In this document: piece after piece, positions 21,001-32,898 of the stretch
Layout: every line of letters begins with the position of its first letter
Position numbering within the stretch: position 1 is the first letter of the stretch
Assembly (NCBI GenBank): GCA_029224185.1
Contig: CM055191.1
Location: 21,560,452 to 21,624,451 of the forward strand
DNA from: Karalla daura
Lineage: Eukaryota; Chordata; Actinopteri; Chaetodontiformes; Leiognathidae
DNA length: 64,000 nt
Direction of reading: 5' to 3'
The notes under the pieces: generated by a model
What the model was told of the DNA's origin: nothing
Seen by the model: only the letters and a program-made list of their open reading frames with translations
Database searches by the model: none
Made by a program: the position numbers and the translations under genes

Positions 21001-22980
21001 GCTACGACAACTGGGGCAATGCTGCCACTGGATTGACAAAATCAATTTGCTCATTGTGCAATATTGCAAGGATCTTGTAAAAAAAATCAGCTAAAAGAGA
21101 GCACGGCCATTTGGAACTGGTTTTCCCCAGCCAGGAATCTAGGCTTTGATTGCAGTAAGCTTATAAAAATGGGGCAATGTGTTTGGCTAAACACCAGTAT
21201 CAGCAACCTGGATAACAAACGTGTCCTTCCCTTACTGTGTCAGTAGTGGGACCTTGATATTCCTCTCTGGCTGAAAGACTGACGCACGAAGCAAACTTGG
21301 GCATCGTATTTTTGGCTATGGCTCCACAAATCAATTATTTAACATAACAATACGATGAATGATTTTGCAAAAGTAAAAGCTGTAGAGAGTATTCATTCAA
21401 GCCAGAGGTCACTGAGTAAGAGAAGTGTTTACATATTGATCATAAAAGGAACTAGATTTATTCAGCCAGTAGAAACGTGACTCCAAATAAAAGCGTGTGT
21501 TGGTCTGCGTCCTGCAGAAGTGTGAATAAGCCAATCGTTGTCATAACATCACGTCTTTTACCTTGGACTGCTGCCCCCAAGTGGCCAAAGGCAGTGGACC
21601 AGTACAGCTTTTGTTCCCAGTGAAACCCAGGCCATTTGGCACTTTAAACGGTTTCCCTTATAGTGCACCGGTCAAAGATCAATGGCAATCATCTAGCATT
21701 GTCCCTTTGAGAGGTCTGGGGACTCGTGAAAGCGAGATTAATAAGAGTGGTCTGATATGCATTTAACCAGACTTGAGGCCTGAGAGTGAGTCAAGCCTGA
21801 AAAATGCTGTGTCTGGCTTGATGACATCAGGGTTTTTCTCAGACTTCAGACTAGAGAGCTTCCAGGCGAGCCACTGAACACACTGTTCTCATTTCCCAGT
21901 GCTTCCTGAGGTGACTATACCCTCATTTACATAAACTGGTGGGGTGACTTTTTAATTGCTGCATTGGCCCAGTATGTTGAATCCATCGATTCAGCATGAA
22001 AAAGACAATGTTTGCCCTCATTAAAGCTTTGAAAAGATGCCTGAAAGTGTAAAAGGAAAGTACATTTGGGGATATTTTCTGCATTATATACAACATTCTT
22101 TAAAACTCGGGAAACAGAGTTCCAAAGCATGTCAGGGACAGAGAGAAACACAAAAATATCCTCAATATACTTTTGAGGAACATCGGGGGCAGACTCAGCC
22201 AAAGTGTCCGCTGTGTATTTCTCCATTGTGCGCCCACAGTCAGCCTATTGTTTCTGGCCCTCTGTGCCGTGCAGGAAGGTCTAGACAGCTGACACTTACC
22301 TAATCCACAGAGCTGCCTCAGGCCGTCTCCTGCTGGCCGTACTCTTCACCCCGCAGAGGACAAGGAGCATGTCAAGTGGGGAAGCACTGGCGTTCAGGCG
22401 GGTCACGATGCGAGCTCAGTTCAGTGTCGAGAATTTTGTCACTTGGAGCTACTTCCTGCCTCTTTTCAATCGACTAATGGATTTCCAGAAATGCATGAAT
22501 GCCTGGCACTGAAACGGGGTTCATATATTAAAGCCACCATTAAGCTGCCAGTATCTTAGCCCTCCATTTGTAAAGCTGCCCTGACTAAATGACTAAATTG
22601 TTTTAAGTAACACATTCATTATACTATTATGTTACATGTTTTACACATTTGCCCGCCTTTTATTTCCCAGGGTAGCATTTAGGTTGCATTCAAGTAGCAC
22701 TCCTTTCTCTCTCTCTCACTCTCTCTCTCTCTCACTCTCTCTCACTCTCAGTAAATGGAATTTCCAGACTTGCGGGAGAAACCTCTTTGCAGCCAAGGCT
22801 CCCGAAACACCACACAATATTTCTGATTCCAGAAATTCAAGGTCTCTTTTGTGGCAGAGATGTGATAAGATTCGTGTGAAACTGCCAGTATATGCAAACT
22901 TCGTAATCATGCTAAAATGTCACTTCAAACCTGGACCAACCTATGTTTAGGCGCCCCGGCCTGTTTTTGATGATCACAGC
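18001..22980. other. Intergenic, ubr5 to klf10; no gene seen
   Basis: About 5 kb of AT-rich DNA with only short ORFs lacking splice context. A short (TC) run lies at 22706-22748. Two CTCF-like motifs are annotated separately. In mammals ODF1 lies between UBR5 and KLF10; I see nothing that resembles it here. Confidence 0.6.
19571..19584 (+). promoter_or_regulatory. CTCF-like motif
   Basis: The 14-mer ccagcaggtggcag fits every position of the CTCF core consensus CCASYAGRKGGCRS. Occupancy is unknown. A weaker 13/14 match on the minus strand lies at 21571-21584. Confidence 0.4.
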
Positions 22981-23287
22981 TGTATCATCTCTCCAGTGTG
23001 ATTAGTCACAGAAGGTGTGTGTCCTTTTCCGTGCGCGTGCGTGTATGTGTGTGTGTGTGTGTGTGTATGTGCGTGTGTATGTGTGTGTGTGTGTTGGAGG
23101 GGGTGGGAGGCTGGGAATGTTTTCACACGCCCATGCTGTTGTGTTACCATGCTGCCTTCACGGTGCCGTCAGCCCCCGATCACGCAGCCCCTCCGTCTCT
23201 GATTGGCCGGGCGCTCCACACACCTTTGCGCCTGACTGGCTGAGGCGCTAAGCCCCCGCCCCCCGTTTCCCCACCGTGTTTGAAACG
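22981..23287 (+). promoter_or_regulatory. klf10: Putative klf10 promoter
   Basis: Directly upstream of the first predicted klf10 exon. It contains a (GT)n run (23039-23094), GC-box-like cccccgccccccg near 23252, and attgg at 23201-23205 (an inverted CCAAT box). No TATA box is evident. Confidence 0.4.
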
Positions 23288-26002
23288 ATGAATGGGAAGG
23301 AGGCAGAGGAGGCCACTGTGGAATACACACTTTACCGGTTTCAGGGACTCACGCAGGGCAGCTACCCGGCCGTAGAACCCGGCTCAGGACCACTTCACAT
23401 CCTTGAACAAGATGTAAGTAAACAACGCGCTGTTTTCCTGATTATTTTTACGTTCATTTCCCCTGGAAATATGCTTCCTCTTTTTCTTAGATGAGCCTGG
23501 TGGTGGTTTACATCCTCTATAATATAGACACTTAAGTTATGGTCAATAATATCAGTGCCATTGTGCCGAAGTAACATCTAGGTCGTAGTTCATGTCATGA
23601 CAACCATCACTCATCAGTGATGGATTTCATGATTGTGTGTGTGTGTGTGTGTGTGTGTGTTTGGACAGGTCAGGGAGGGGTTGGTCAGTGTTGTGTGACC
23701 CACGCAAAGTAAGCAGCACAGGAGGTGCTTTTTGTCCCCCGGGGAAGTAGGTGAAAGGGCCCCTGGGCCACGCGCAGCAGCTGATCATGCTCACCTCACA
23801 TGCTCCTTTACATGCTGTCTGTCGATGCATGTCAGGATCAATAAGCTGTAGAGCAGAGGTGGAACACGCTGGAACGTGTGGGCTGTGATTCTCTCAAGTA
23901 CATGACGGCCATGACATCCGAGTATTGTGCGGAAAAAGCCGTAATCCAGCGTGGCTGCAAAAAACTCGATCAACTTGCTACGTGTCTCGTATGGCGATGT
24001 ACGATCCAGATGGATAGCACGTCCAAATCGTGGAACAGTCTAATACTGGTGTCATTCTTTTACCAGAGCTACAGCATGGAGGTTGAGGAGCTTGGCACAG
24101 GCGTGCAGTGTGAATTCCAGCCTGCTCCTTTGGGTACATGTGACATGGAGGGCCGTGGAGGCTCTGATGTCCATGACTAAGCACTGGATAACCCAGAGCC
24201 TCAAGTTGAAAACACTCCAGACCCCTGACCCCGTCCTCAGAGTGCTCGAGGATGACTCCGTGCCCATTGGGTCCTCCGCGCTCCAGGAATCCTCCTCTGG
24301 TAAGTGATCTGTGTGGGCGGGGAGTTTTTTTTTTTTGTTTTTTTTTTAGATCAAGCATGAGTGAGCAATTGTTCTGTGGAGGGCTCAGTTCAGCGTCGTC
24401 TTTGCTCTTTCCCCTAATCTACCGCCTTTCATCATCTGGATTTTTTTCAAAACCCCCCCTCCCCTTTCCCCTCTCAGTGTATGACACCGCCCTGCAGCCC
24501 ACCCCGCTTTGAGGCCTCCTATTCACCCCCGGCAGCGCCCTTTCATAAACCCGCGGCTGTCGGAGGTCCAAGCTGGCGGCCCGCGGAGGATCTGCAGACG
24601 TACAGGTCCGCCTCTCGGCAAAGGTTCCAGTGCGCCAGTGTAATCCGCCACACTTCGTATGGCCGGTGCTGCTCCCGTGACAGCGGCCGCACAATCACTG
24701 AAGGTCACGCGGGGGACTGCATGACAGATCTGAGCTCCGGGGACGGGCCGGACGGAAGGGGTTCTCAGGGGGACCATTGCGAGAGCCGGGCAGCGGAGGC
24801 CTTCGACGGTGACTCTGCAGGATGCGGCCGAAACCGGCCAGACCCACGCCGGCCCCGGGGGCCCCGGCGAGAAATCAAACGCACCCCGCGCTATCTCCCC
24901 CCTCCCAGCCGGTGGCCGCGGGCTCCCTCCCATGCCTGTCGCCTGCCAGATCCTTCCCATCTCTTCCTCTTCAGCCACAACCGTGGTTCAAAGCCTGGTC
25001 GTGGCCTCCCAGAGCCACCAGCGACACCCATCCCCCCTTCCGCTGGCGCTCCCCGCTGTGCACGCGCAGCTCCCGCAGCAGGACGCACGGCCGCAGGCCC
25101 GGGCCCAGCCGCAAACCCAAGCAGCGTCCCCCCCCCAGGTCTTCCTCCTCAGGGGCCAGGTGACCAAAGGGCCCGTGATGCTCCTGGTCCCTCCGCCGGC
25201 GGTTCCCACCCTGTACGTGCAGCCCGCCCTGGTGACCCCCGGCGGCGCCAGGCTGCCGGCCATCGCCCCGGCACCGGGCTGCGTCCTGCAGGAGCGGAGG
25301 CAGGGCCCGGCCCAGGCGGACGCGTGCCGCCTGCGCAGCCACGTCTGTCCGCGGGAGGAGTGCAACAAGACCTACTTCAAGAGCTCCCACCTGAAGGCCC
25401 ACATGAGGACACACACAGGTGAGAGGGCTAAAACGAGCTCAGGCGTAGGCCATTTCATACGTAGTTCATAAAGAGAGTGAGGGTCAGAATCCTGTGCACT
25501 GAAATGGTGGCACAAGTACCATCCTAATACCAGGTTTGAAAATGACTGGAATCCTTAAAGTTCAACTCCCCATTCTTTGACTATCAAGCAGGATCTTGTT
25601 GTGATTTCGGCACGGTAACGCCTCTTTTTGTGAACACTGACATTTCGAGGAGGAGTGTACTAGTAAGGCGCTCGAAAACCTTAACAAAGGGTAAGGCTTA
25701 ACCCCGCAGTCGTCCTCAACCCCCGCGCCGTCTGTCTCCCAACAGGCGAGAGGCCCTTCGCGTGCAAGTGGGAGGGCTGCGAGAGGCGCTTCGCCCGCTC
25801 CGACGAGCTGTCCCGCCACCGCCGCACCCACACGGGCGAGAAGAGGTTCGCCTGTCCCGCCTGCCTCAGCCGCTTCATGCGCAGCGACCACCTGGCCAAG
25901 CACATGCGGCGCCACCAGGCGGCCAGGAGGGCGCCCCGCCGGACGCCGGGGGCCCCGCCCCGTCGGCCGGGCCCGGCGCCCTACGCCACGCCCCTGCCGT
26001 GA
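23288..26002 (+). CDS. klf10: Krueppel-like factor 10 (TGF-beta-inducible early gene)
   Basis: Nuclear GC-box-binding repressor. Predicted coding exons: 23288-23413 (MNGKEAEEATVEYTLYRFQG...), 24067-24299, 24478-25418 and 25746-26002. Exon 2 carries the Sin3-interaction helix AVEALMSMTKHW; exon 3 begins CMTPPCSPPRFE and has ASVIRHT and LPPMPVACQILP, all counterparts of KLF10 motifs. Three C2H2 fingers follow: CPREECNKTYFKSSHLKAH (exon 3), then CKWEGCERRFARSDELSRH and CPACLSRFMRSDHLAKH (exon 4), with the KLF linker THTGE(K/R). The stop is TGA at 26000-26002. Frame breaks: an extra G in gaggg near 24150 and one shift between about 24650 and 24880; frame use in the rest of exon 2 is ambiguous (RPLTPSSECS reads in another frame). 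The first exon does not resemble mammalian KLF10 but is in phase. KLF10 rather than KLF11 is inferred from the neighbours. Confidence 0.85.
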
Positions 26003-26145
26003 GGCGGGGGAGGAGTCCGTCTCAGGGTTGGACACTCGCAACCGGCCCCCGCGCCGAGGAGCCGAACCCCCGAGGGGCCTTTGCTGCCGACTGTGTGCGA
26101 ACGGACTGCCGTAGATCCTGTTGATTCGTCTATTATAGTGTACAG

Positions 26146-26151
26146 AATAAA
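26146..26151 (+). terminator. klf10: klf10 poly(A) signal
   Basis: AATAAA 144 bp after the klf10 stop codon. A second, weaker ATTAAA lies at 26299-26304 at the edge of the duplicated segment. Confidence 0.7.
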
Positions 26152-26266
26152 TCGATATTGAATGTTTACCCCTCGCTCACATCTGACCAAAGAATGTTGA
26201 ACTCGACCCTTGCGCCACTTTCGGGACTCCGTATCGTGACGAACACGCGGAGTTTTGCGCGACGCC

Positions 26267-27246
26267 GCTCCCCTTGCAGGGGGAACCGGAAACGTCTTAT
26301 TAAACTTGAATGACACTCTCTGGGTGGTTTTCAGCTTTGTGGTGCGCTCATTCTGTAGGCAAGTGAAGTGAAGAAAAGACGCGGCAGCTCACGCTCCAGT
26401 CCACGAGGCGTTTATTACTGCTCACGACAACACAGGTACAGGTATCGTGACGGGCGAACGCCCGACGGTCGATCATGCCTTAGACACAGACGGTGGGGGT
26501 GGGGGTGGGGGACAAAAACCTACGAGGGGAAGACAAAACTTTGCCACGGCCGGGGGGTGCGGTTCGTCCGACGGTTAAAAACGACTGCAAATACCATAGA
26601 AATATCGATGGAAACGTCGAGAGGGGGTTCTGGCGTCACGGGTGCTCTTTTCTTTTTCGTTCTTTTTTACGAAACCCCGCCCTCTTCGTCCAGCCCGTTC
26701 CGTTTCCCCACCGACGCTTGCCCCGTTCCGTCCGGGGGCACGTGCTGCGCACGTGAACCTGCTGGTCCCGGGGCGAGTTCGTCTGCGCTTTCGGGGTGTG
26801 TGTGTGTGTGTGTGTGTGGGTGGGGGGGTGGGGGGGTGGGGGGGTGGGTGGGGGGGGAGTGAGTACGCCTCCCAATGCGAGGTGCGCTTTGGAAAAACAC
26901 TGAGAATGAGACGCTGGGTGTATGCGTGATGATGAAGTCCCAAAAAAAACAAAAACAAAAGTAAAGAAAATCACACAAAATAAACTATGCAACCACAGAA
27001 ACCATAAATACACATCTTGTCGCGAGGCAGCCCGTGACGTCTCCGGGTCCCTGCTTCTTCACTCGGGGGGGGGCGCACATCTTACTGTACGAGACTGGAG
27101 ACGACGACGGAGATAAAAGACAACACATCTGTCAAATATCGCCATTATGATCATTTTAAAATCACTTTGCGGGGGCAAAGGGGGTGGGGGGGTTGTGGGG
27201 GTTGGGGAGCATCTGTGTTTATGGAGTCATCCATTCTGTTGCACCT
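26267..27246. repeat. Tandem duplication, copy 1 (azin1 3' UTR region)
   Basis: A 980-bp unit starting at ccccttgcagggggaaccgg and ending at gtcatccattctgttgcac. It is almost identical to 27247-28226, differing by scattered substitutions and G/T-run length changes. It holds the GT/G-rich tract 26797-26858 and, on the minus strand, AATAAA at 26411-26416. Confidence 0.95.
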
Positions 27247-28226
27247 CTCCCCTTGCAGGGGAAACCGGAAACGTCTTATTAAACTTGAATGACCCTCTCT
27301 GGGTGGTTTTCAGCTTTGTGGTGCGCTCGTTCTCTAGGCAACAGCGACCGGTTAGTGAAGTGAAGTGAAGTGAAGAAAAGACGCGGCTGCTCACGCTCCA
27401 GTCCACGAGGCGTTTATTACTGCTCACGACAACACAGGTACAGGTATCGTGACGGGCGAACGCCCGACGGTCGATCATGCCTTAGACACAGACGGGGGAG
27501 GGGAGGGGAGGGGGGGGGGACAAAAACCTACGAGGGGAAGACAAAACTTTGCCACGGCCGGGGGGGTTCGGTTCTTCCGACGGTTAAAAACGACCGCAAA
27601 TACCATAGAAATATCGATGGAAACGTCGAGAGGGGGTTCTGGCGTCACGGGTGCTCTTTTTCTTTTTCGTTCTTTTTTACGAAACCCCGCCCTCTTCGTC
27701 CAGCCCGTTCCGTTTCCCCGCCGACGCTTGCCCCGTCCCGTGAACCTGCTGGTCCCGGGGAGAGTTCGTCTGCGCTTTCGGGTGTGTGTGTGTGTGTGTG
27801 GGGGGGGGTTAGGGGTGAAACCGGGTGAGTGAGTACGCCTCCCAATGCGAGGTGCGCTTTGGAAAAACACTGAGAATGAGACGCCGGGCGTACACGTGAT
27901 GATGAAGTCCCAAAAAAAACAAAAACAAAGTAAAGAAAATCACACAAAATAAACTATGCAACCACAGAAACCATAAATACACATCTTGTCGCGAGGCAGC
28001 CCGTGACGTCTCCAGGGTCCCTGCTTCTTCACTCGGGGGGGGGGGGGGGGGAGGACGCGCATCTTACTGTACGAGACTGGAGACGCCGACGGAGATAAAA
28101 GACAACGCATCTGTCAAATATCGCCATTGTGATCATTTTAAAATCACTTTGCGGGGGCAAAGGGGGTGGGGGGGTTGTGGGGGTTGGGGAGCATCTGTGT
28201 TTATGGAGTCATCCGTTCTGTTGCAC
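27247..28226. repeat. Tandem duplication, copy 2 (azin1 3' UTR region)
   Basis: The second copy of the 980-bp unit, directly abutting copy 1. It is the copy closer to the azin1 stop codon (28420) and includes minus-strand AATAAA at 27413-27418. It contains a GAAGT run (27357-27376) that is longer than in copy 1. Confidence 0.95.
27413..27418 (-). terminator. azin1: azin1 proximal poly(A) signal
   Basis: AATAAA on the minus strand about 1.0 kb beyond the azin1 stop. A duplicate lies at 26411-26416, so the gene has two equivalent 3' ends. Confidence 0.6.
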
Positions 28227-28419
28227 GTCTGCTTGGGTCTTCCGGGTCTAATCGCGTGCTAGGTTTCACGTCGGGGCGCGTGACAGGAGTCGGGTCTGGT
28301 CCCAGCCACTTCGGGGCGCTCTCTGCGCCGGTCGGTTCGGTTCGCCCCCCCCCCCAGGGGGAAGCTAGCAGCAGGGATCGGCGGAGGGGAGGCGATCGTC
28401 TCCCCACGCCGGATGACCG

Positions 28420-30780
28420 CTAAGCCGGGACAGACAGCGCGGCCGCCGTCTGGCAGGAGTTGAGGAAGTAGGGGACCAGCGCCATGTTCTTCAGCGTGGA
28501 CTCGTGGCCGCCGCCGCCGCCGTCCTGCATCTCGAACCTGGGTGGGGGGGAAGCAGCAGCGCGGGGTCAGACCTCGGGGTGGGGGGAGGGGAGACGGCTT
28601 CCCTGCAAAAACGACAAAAGGCCGAGCGCGGGGCGAAGCGACTCCCTACCAGTCCCTGGAGGAGACGACGTAGTGGACGGGCGGCGGGCCGGGGCCGCCG
28701 CCGCCGCCGCCCAGCGGCTGGCCCAGGCCGTAGGCGCCGGCCCCGCCGAAGGTCAGCCAGTCGCCCACGCCGAGCTCGGGCAGCAGGCAGTGCTCCACCA
28801 CCCGGTCCAGGTCGTCCCCGGAGGGGCCCCACAGGCTGCTGCTGAACACCGGGCCGTCCAGGGACGCGCTCTGCCGGGCACACGGGGCGCACGTCACTGA
28901 CCGCACCGGGCTCGCTCGCCCCCCCCTCCCCTCCCCCCCACCCCTCGCGCCTCCGAGACTGACCTTGCGAACAGACGGCGCGGCGATCGGGGCTCCGGAG
29001 AGCTTGCCGGCGAACGATCCGTACACGCCCTCGTTCATGTAGTACCGGAACGCCGGCTCGTCGTTGGGAGACGGGTCATCTGTCCACAGAGACGGGAGGC
29101 ACGGTCCTGTCAGTGGTTCCTTTTCAATTCATCTCGAGTTTTGCAGCTAGGCCAAAAACCCCTTCCAGATAGACGCCATACTGAGAACATTACATTCCCA
29201 GGGCCCCTGGATGAATGAAAGGTGGAAGGCTGAACATGGAGCCACTGACCGTGCGCCTGGTCCTGGCGGTCCCGGGCCACCACCTCCTTGGAGATGATGT
29301 TCACGGCCAGGGTGAAGGCGGACGACACGAAGAAGCCGCCGGGCTCGGCGATGACGGAGACCCCGCTCGACGGGGGGAAGTACAGGTCGGCCATAGACGT
29401 GACCACGCTGTGGACCTGCGCGAGAGGGCATTTCAGGCATGAATCGGATGATGACCGACCATGGGTGACCAACTGAGAGGGAGAGACACCGACACTGACC
29501 AGTTCCAGCTGAGTCTCAGAGCCAGTGAAGCCACCTCCGATGTCCAGGATTTTCATGTTGAAGCCGATTTCCTCCTGACGGGGTGTGACAAGAGGATCGT
29601 AAACGTGGCCGAAGTGAGAACGAATGCAACATAAGGCAGCGGAAAAGAGGAGTGTAATCCACTTACTCCCATATCGAAGACGCACCGGGCATCGGACATG
29701 GCATGAACGTAGACCTGCTCATCCTCACAGGAAGTCGAAACGAGAGACCTGCGGCAGGGGACGGAGAGACGTCAAGAGTCGCTCCGACGCGACACCGGAG
29801 GGGGGCGCGCGCCACCCCGACGGTCACGGTGGACTTGCGCAGGCCTCACCTGACCCCCACCACCTGCACCCCCAGCTCCTTGGCCCTCTCCAGCAGGCGC
29901 CTGCAGTCCTTGAGGGAGCAGCCAAAGGCCATGCTCATCTGGTCGTCCTGGCCCGAGGCCTCCGTGGAGACCTGGAGCAGCAGCCTGGGGCGGGCGGCGG
30001 ACACCGGTCAGTCGTTTCGGAAGAATGAGCTGAGAGGTTAGAGCAGCTACACGGAATCCCGTACGATGACTTGTGAAAAAGTGGCCCGAAGGCACAGATC
30101 CGAGTACGGGACGGTGCTGAAACGGCAGGTCTGAGGCCACAGGGATAACGTCCCCATCGGGCTCTTACCTGGCGTTCGGGTGGCAGCGGGAGATCTTGCG
30201 GAGCTCCGCCTCGTTGTCGCACACCAGGAGGTCGACGCCGTTCTTGGCGGCGTGCTTGATCTGGGACACCTGCTTGCACGCGCCGCCGTAGACGATGTCC
30301 TCGGGGGGAACGCCGTGGCTCTGCACCAGCTCCAGCTCCGGCTGGGAGGCGAGAGGAACAGCGGCCCGTCAGCCACCGCACGGGTAACCCTAACCCTAAC
30401 CCGACCCCGACCGGGTTGGCGGTACCTTGTTGGCGCAAACGAATCCGGTGCCCAGGGCGGCCAGGACCTCGATGACAGCGGGGCTGCAGTTGCAGCGCAC
30501 GGCGTAGTAGGGCCGGACCCGGGGCATGTGCGTTCGCCAGCGAACGTGCTGCCTCATGACGGCGCCCAGGTCGGCCACAAAGAAGGCGTTCCTCTCCGCC
30601 TGCGGAGGGGAGAGGGGACAACACGCGTGGGCTTCGCGGCACTGGGGGGGGTGGGGGGCGGGGTGGGGGCGCCCTTACCAGCGTCTGCTCGTAAATGTGG
30701 CCGTCGATGACGTCGCCCAGGGCCGCGCCGCCCTCCAGCAGGCCGACGGAGTACTGCGGCTCGTCGCCGGTCCCCTTCAT
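28420..30780 (-). CDS. azin1: Antizyme inhibitor 1
   Basis: Catalytically inactive ornithine decarboxylase homologue that binds antizyme and so frees ODC, raising polyamine synthesis. Coding exons: 30679-30780, 30426-30599, 30169-30341, 29850-29984, 29667-29748, 29500-29574, 29250-29415, 28964-29079, 28650-28870, 28420-28537. All have AG/GT borders and consistent phase, giving 453 aa (human is close to 448). The start MKGTGDEPQYSVGLLEGGAA matches AZIN1 rather than ODC or AZIN2. Family motifs seen: RPYYAVRCN, GTGFVCANK, ACKQVSQIKHAAKNGVDLL, DARCVFDMG, KILDIGGGFTGSE, MNEGVYGSFAGKL, SSSLWGPSGDD. The PLP-lysine position of ODC (AVKCN) is Arg here, and the FHV motif reads SLV, both consistent with lost decarboxylase activity. 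The stop is TAG at 28420-28422. No frame breaks. Confidence 0.95.
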
Positions 30781-30903
30781 CCTCTCAGCCGGCTTCTCCC
30801 GATCCCGCAGGCATAAAGGACGGGGCCGGTCCGAAGTGGCGGCGCTCGCTGGCTCCCTCCCTCCCGACCGAGCCCCCGGGTCCTGGACGTGTGCGACAAA
30901 CTG
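30781..30903 (-). other. azin1: azin1 5' UTR part of exon 3
   Basis: Upstream of the ATG, sequence continues to the acceptor ccttgcacag at 30904 and up. The main frame is open without a stop through this segment, but no upstream ATG in frame lies inside it. Confidence 0.55.
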
Positions 30904-32156
30904 TGCAAGGCGAAGAGGAGGGGGAGAGAGGGGGAGAGAGAGAGAGAGAGAGAGAGAGGACGAGGTGTGAACCAGCGAGGGGGTGGGGGGGGGGACTCGC
31001 GTTTCTAGAATGCATATTTGTGTTGACGTCGTCCGAGCGGTTCCGCCGGGACCTAGACCTGTCCGATGACCACCCCCCCCCCCCACCCCCTCCGATTAGA
31101 CGAGTCATTTCCAGCCGGCACCCAATCGGGGGACAGAGCGGACTCGACGTGACCGGGCCGGCTTTGTGGAAGGGGGGCCTATTCTTCTCGAAAGCCGCTG
31201 TGAAAACACAGAGTCCGGGGCACGGGGGTTCATTCGCTTCGCCGCCAATGGCTCCCGACAGTCGCTGACCCGTGGAGGTCCTTTCCCGCGGCGTCAAAAC
31301 GAGGCGCGGCGCGGGTGTCACGACAAAGCTGCAGCTTCGGGAGATTTCACCAGGAGAGGGAACGACAATGTTTCCAGGGCCGTGGCCTGGAAAAGTGCAG
31401 TGGGCGGTACGAGGGAAGCAGGATCCCCGGATGACCAGGACACAAACCCTGAGAGCAACATCTCCACTGGAGACTCTCCAGTCCCGGACGCAATGGTTTT
31501 AGCATTCAACTGTGTACGGATGCTGTGTCTGAACACGATGATGATGATGATGATGATGATATGTGACGATTCAAATGAGGTCAGGTAAGATGCGGCCAGT
31601 GCTTTCCAGGACTTTGCCAGGACATTCCGGTCCTTTTGACAAGCGCGGACGCAATTCAGGGAGCATTCGCGGGTTCAAACGGTCTCCACAAAACTGCGAC
31701 TTAGTTTCACGGCTCCGGTTTCTGCACGTCCCCCCCAGGTCCGAAGCACCTGGGGGAAGGGGGGGGGGGGGGGCTCTGGGACGGGAATCCGGCTCGTGCC
31801 ATTCTCCTCGGACAATGGGCCGCATCCGACACGCGCCCTGAGCGAGTCTCTGTCACACAGCAACTGAATCGGGGCAAACGGAGGCGGCTGCGGATGAAAG
31901 CAGACCGGAGCACGCCGCCCAGATACTTTAACGGGGGGCGCTGAAAATAGATCTAAAAACGCCGGATCTAAAATAAACCACGGACTGTTTCTTTCGATTC
32001 GCGCGCAGTGAGCGGAGGTTCAGAGGGCTTTTCGGCGCCCGTGGCCGGGCATACATGCAACGCTGTGGCGCACCCGTTTGGTATGCGCACACGTCTGCAA
32101 CATAAACGTGTAGAACAGGGATGTCGGTGGTTTGTTTCGTTTTTGGTTGTACTCAC
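30904..32156 (-). other. azin1 leader intron 2
   Basis: A 1.25-kb intron between leader exon 2 and the start-codon exon. It has a (GA) run at 30930-30960, a (GAT) run at 31539-31560 and poly-G near 31760. No coding content recognised. Confidence 0.5.
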
Positions 32157-32278
32157 ATGGATGAGTCCGGGGATGAACTCGTCCACTATCAGCTAGGATC
32201 CCAAGGCGGCTCGGCGTTGAAGTCAAATGGTTCCCGGTAGAGAGCCGCCCCTAGGTCCTCTGGATAGTTGCTGCACAC
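32157..32278 (-). other. azin1: azin1 5' leader exon 2
   Basis: The 122-bp exon has acceptor ccgcccgcag just above 32278 and donor CAT|GTGAGT just below 32157. It carries the conserved C-terminal part of the upstream ORF, ending FNAEPPWDPS then TGA (32189-32191). Confidence 0.75.
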
Positions 32279-32898
32279 CTGCGGGCGGACGGGGGTGAGG
32301 ACAGGGGGGGGGCACACGCGTCACTTTCACTGACGGACGCATCGCTTCGGTTCGCGATCGGGGGCTGCGGGGCGGCCGGAGCGGCTCGGGTCGTGTGGGA
32401 CGGGTGGCGTTTTGGTTTTTTTTTGACGTTTGACGCGTTCGAGCCGGCGAGTCAAAACATAACAAAACTGACCCGGCGCCATCGCGACCGGCGGTTTTGA
32501 TGGGGTTCATCCTTTCGCGAGGTCACACCGACAAAACGGCGTTTTCCCGTCCCGCCTCATCCCACAACGGGTAACTGAAGCCGATCGATGTCCCCGAGGC
32601 TGGCAACCTAGCTTGTCATCACACACACACACACACACGTCGGCCTATTGGTAGCATTAGCTGCCCGGTAACGAACGGCAGAGGCGCCCACGGAAGGATC
32701 GGATCCACTTCACATCGTGAGGCCGCCACTATTGCCGCGCGTTGCCTCTCGGATCGACACGGGAGAGGCTGGTACGCTGTCGACGACTGTGTGCGTGCGT
32801 CTCCAGACGAGGCGCCGAGCTAAAAGCTAGCGGGCGTCACTTACGCGTGCCGAAAACCCAGGCGAGGGGGCCGAACGCTTTTCCTTTTTCGGCGGAAT
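32189..32898 (-). CDS. azin1 upstream ORF (uCC), AUU-initiated, split over two exons
   Basis: Join 32845-32898 with 32189-32278. Reading starts at ATT (32898-32896), crosses the exon 1 donor CGC|GTAAGT and enters exon 2 as VCSNYPEDLGAALYREPF, then DFNAEPPWDPS and TGA: 47 residues. An in-frame TAG lies seven codons before the ATT, and ATT is the only near-cognate start in between. Vertebrate AZIN1 mRNAs are known to carry such an upstream conserved coding region, started at AUU, whose Pro-Pro-Trp motif stalls ribosomes when polyamines are high and queues them onto the weak start, repressing azin1. The PPW near the C-terminus is present here. The splice join is inferred. Confidence 0.8.
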
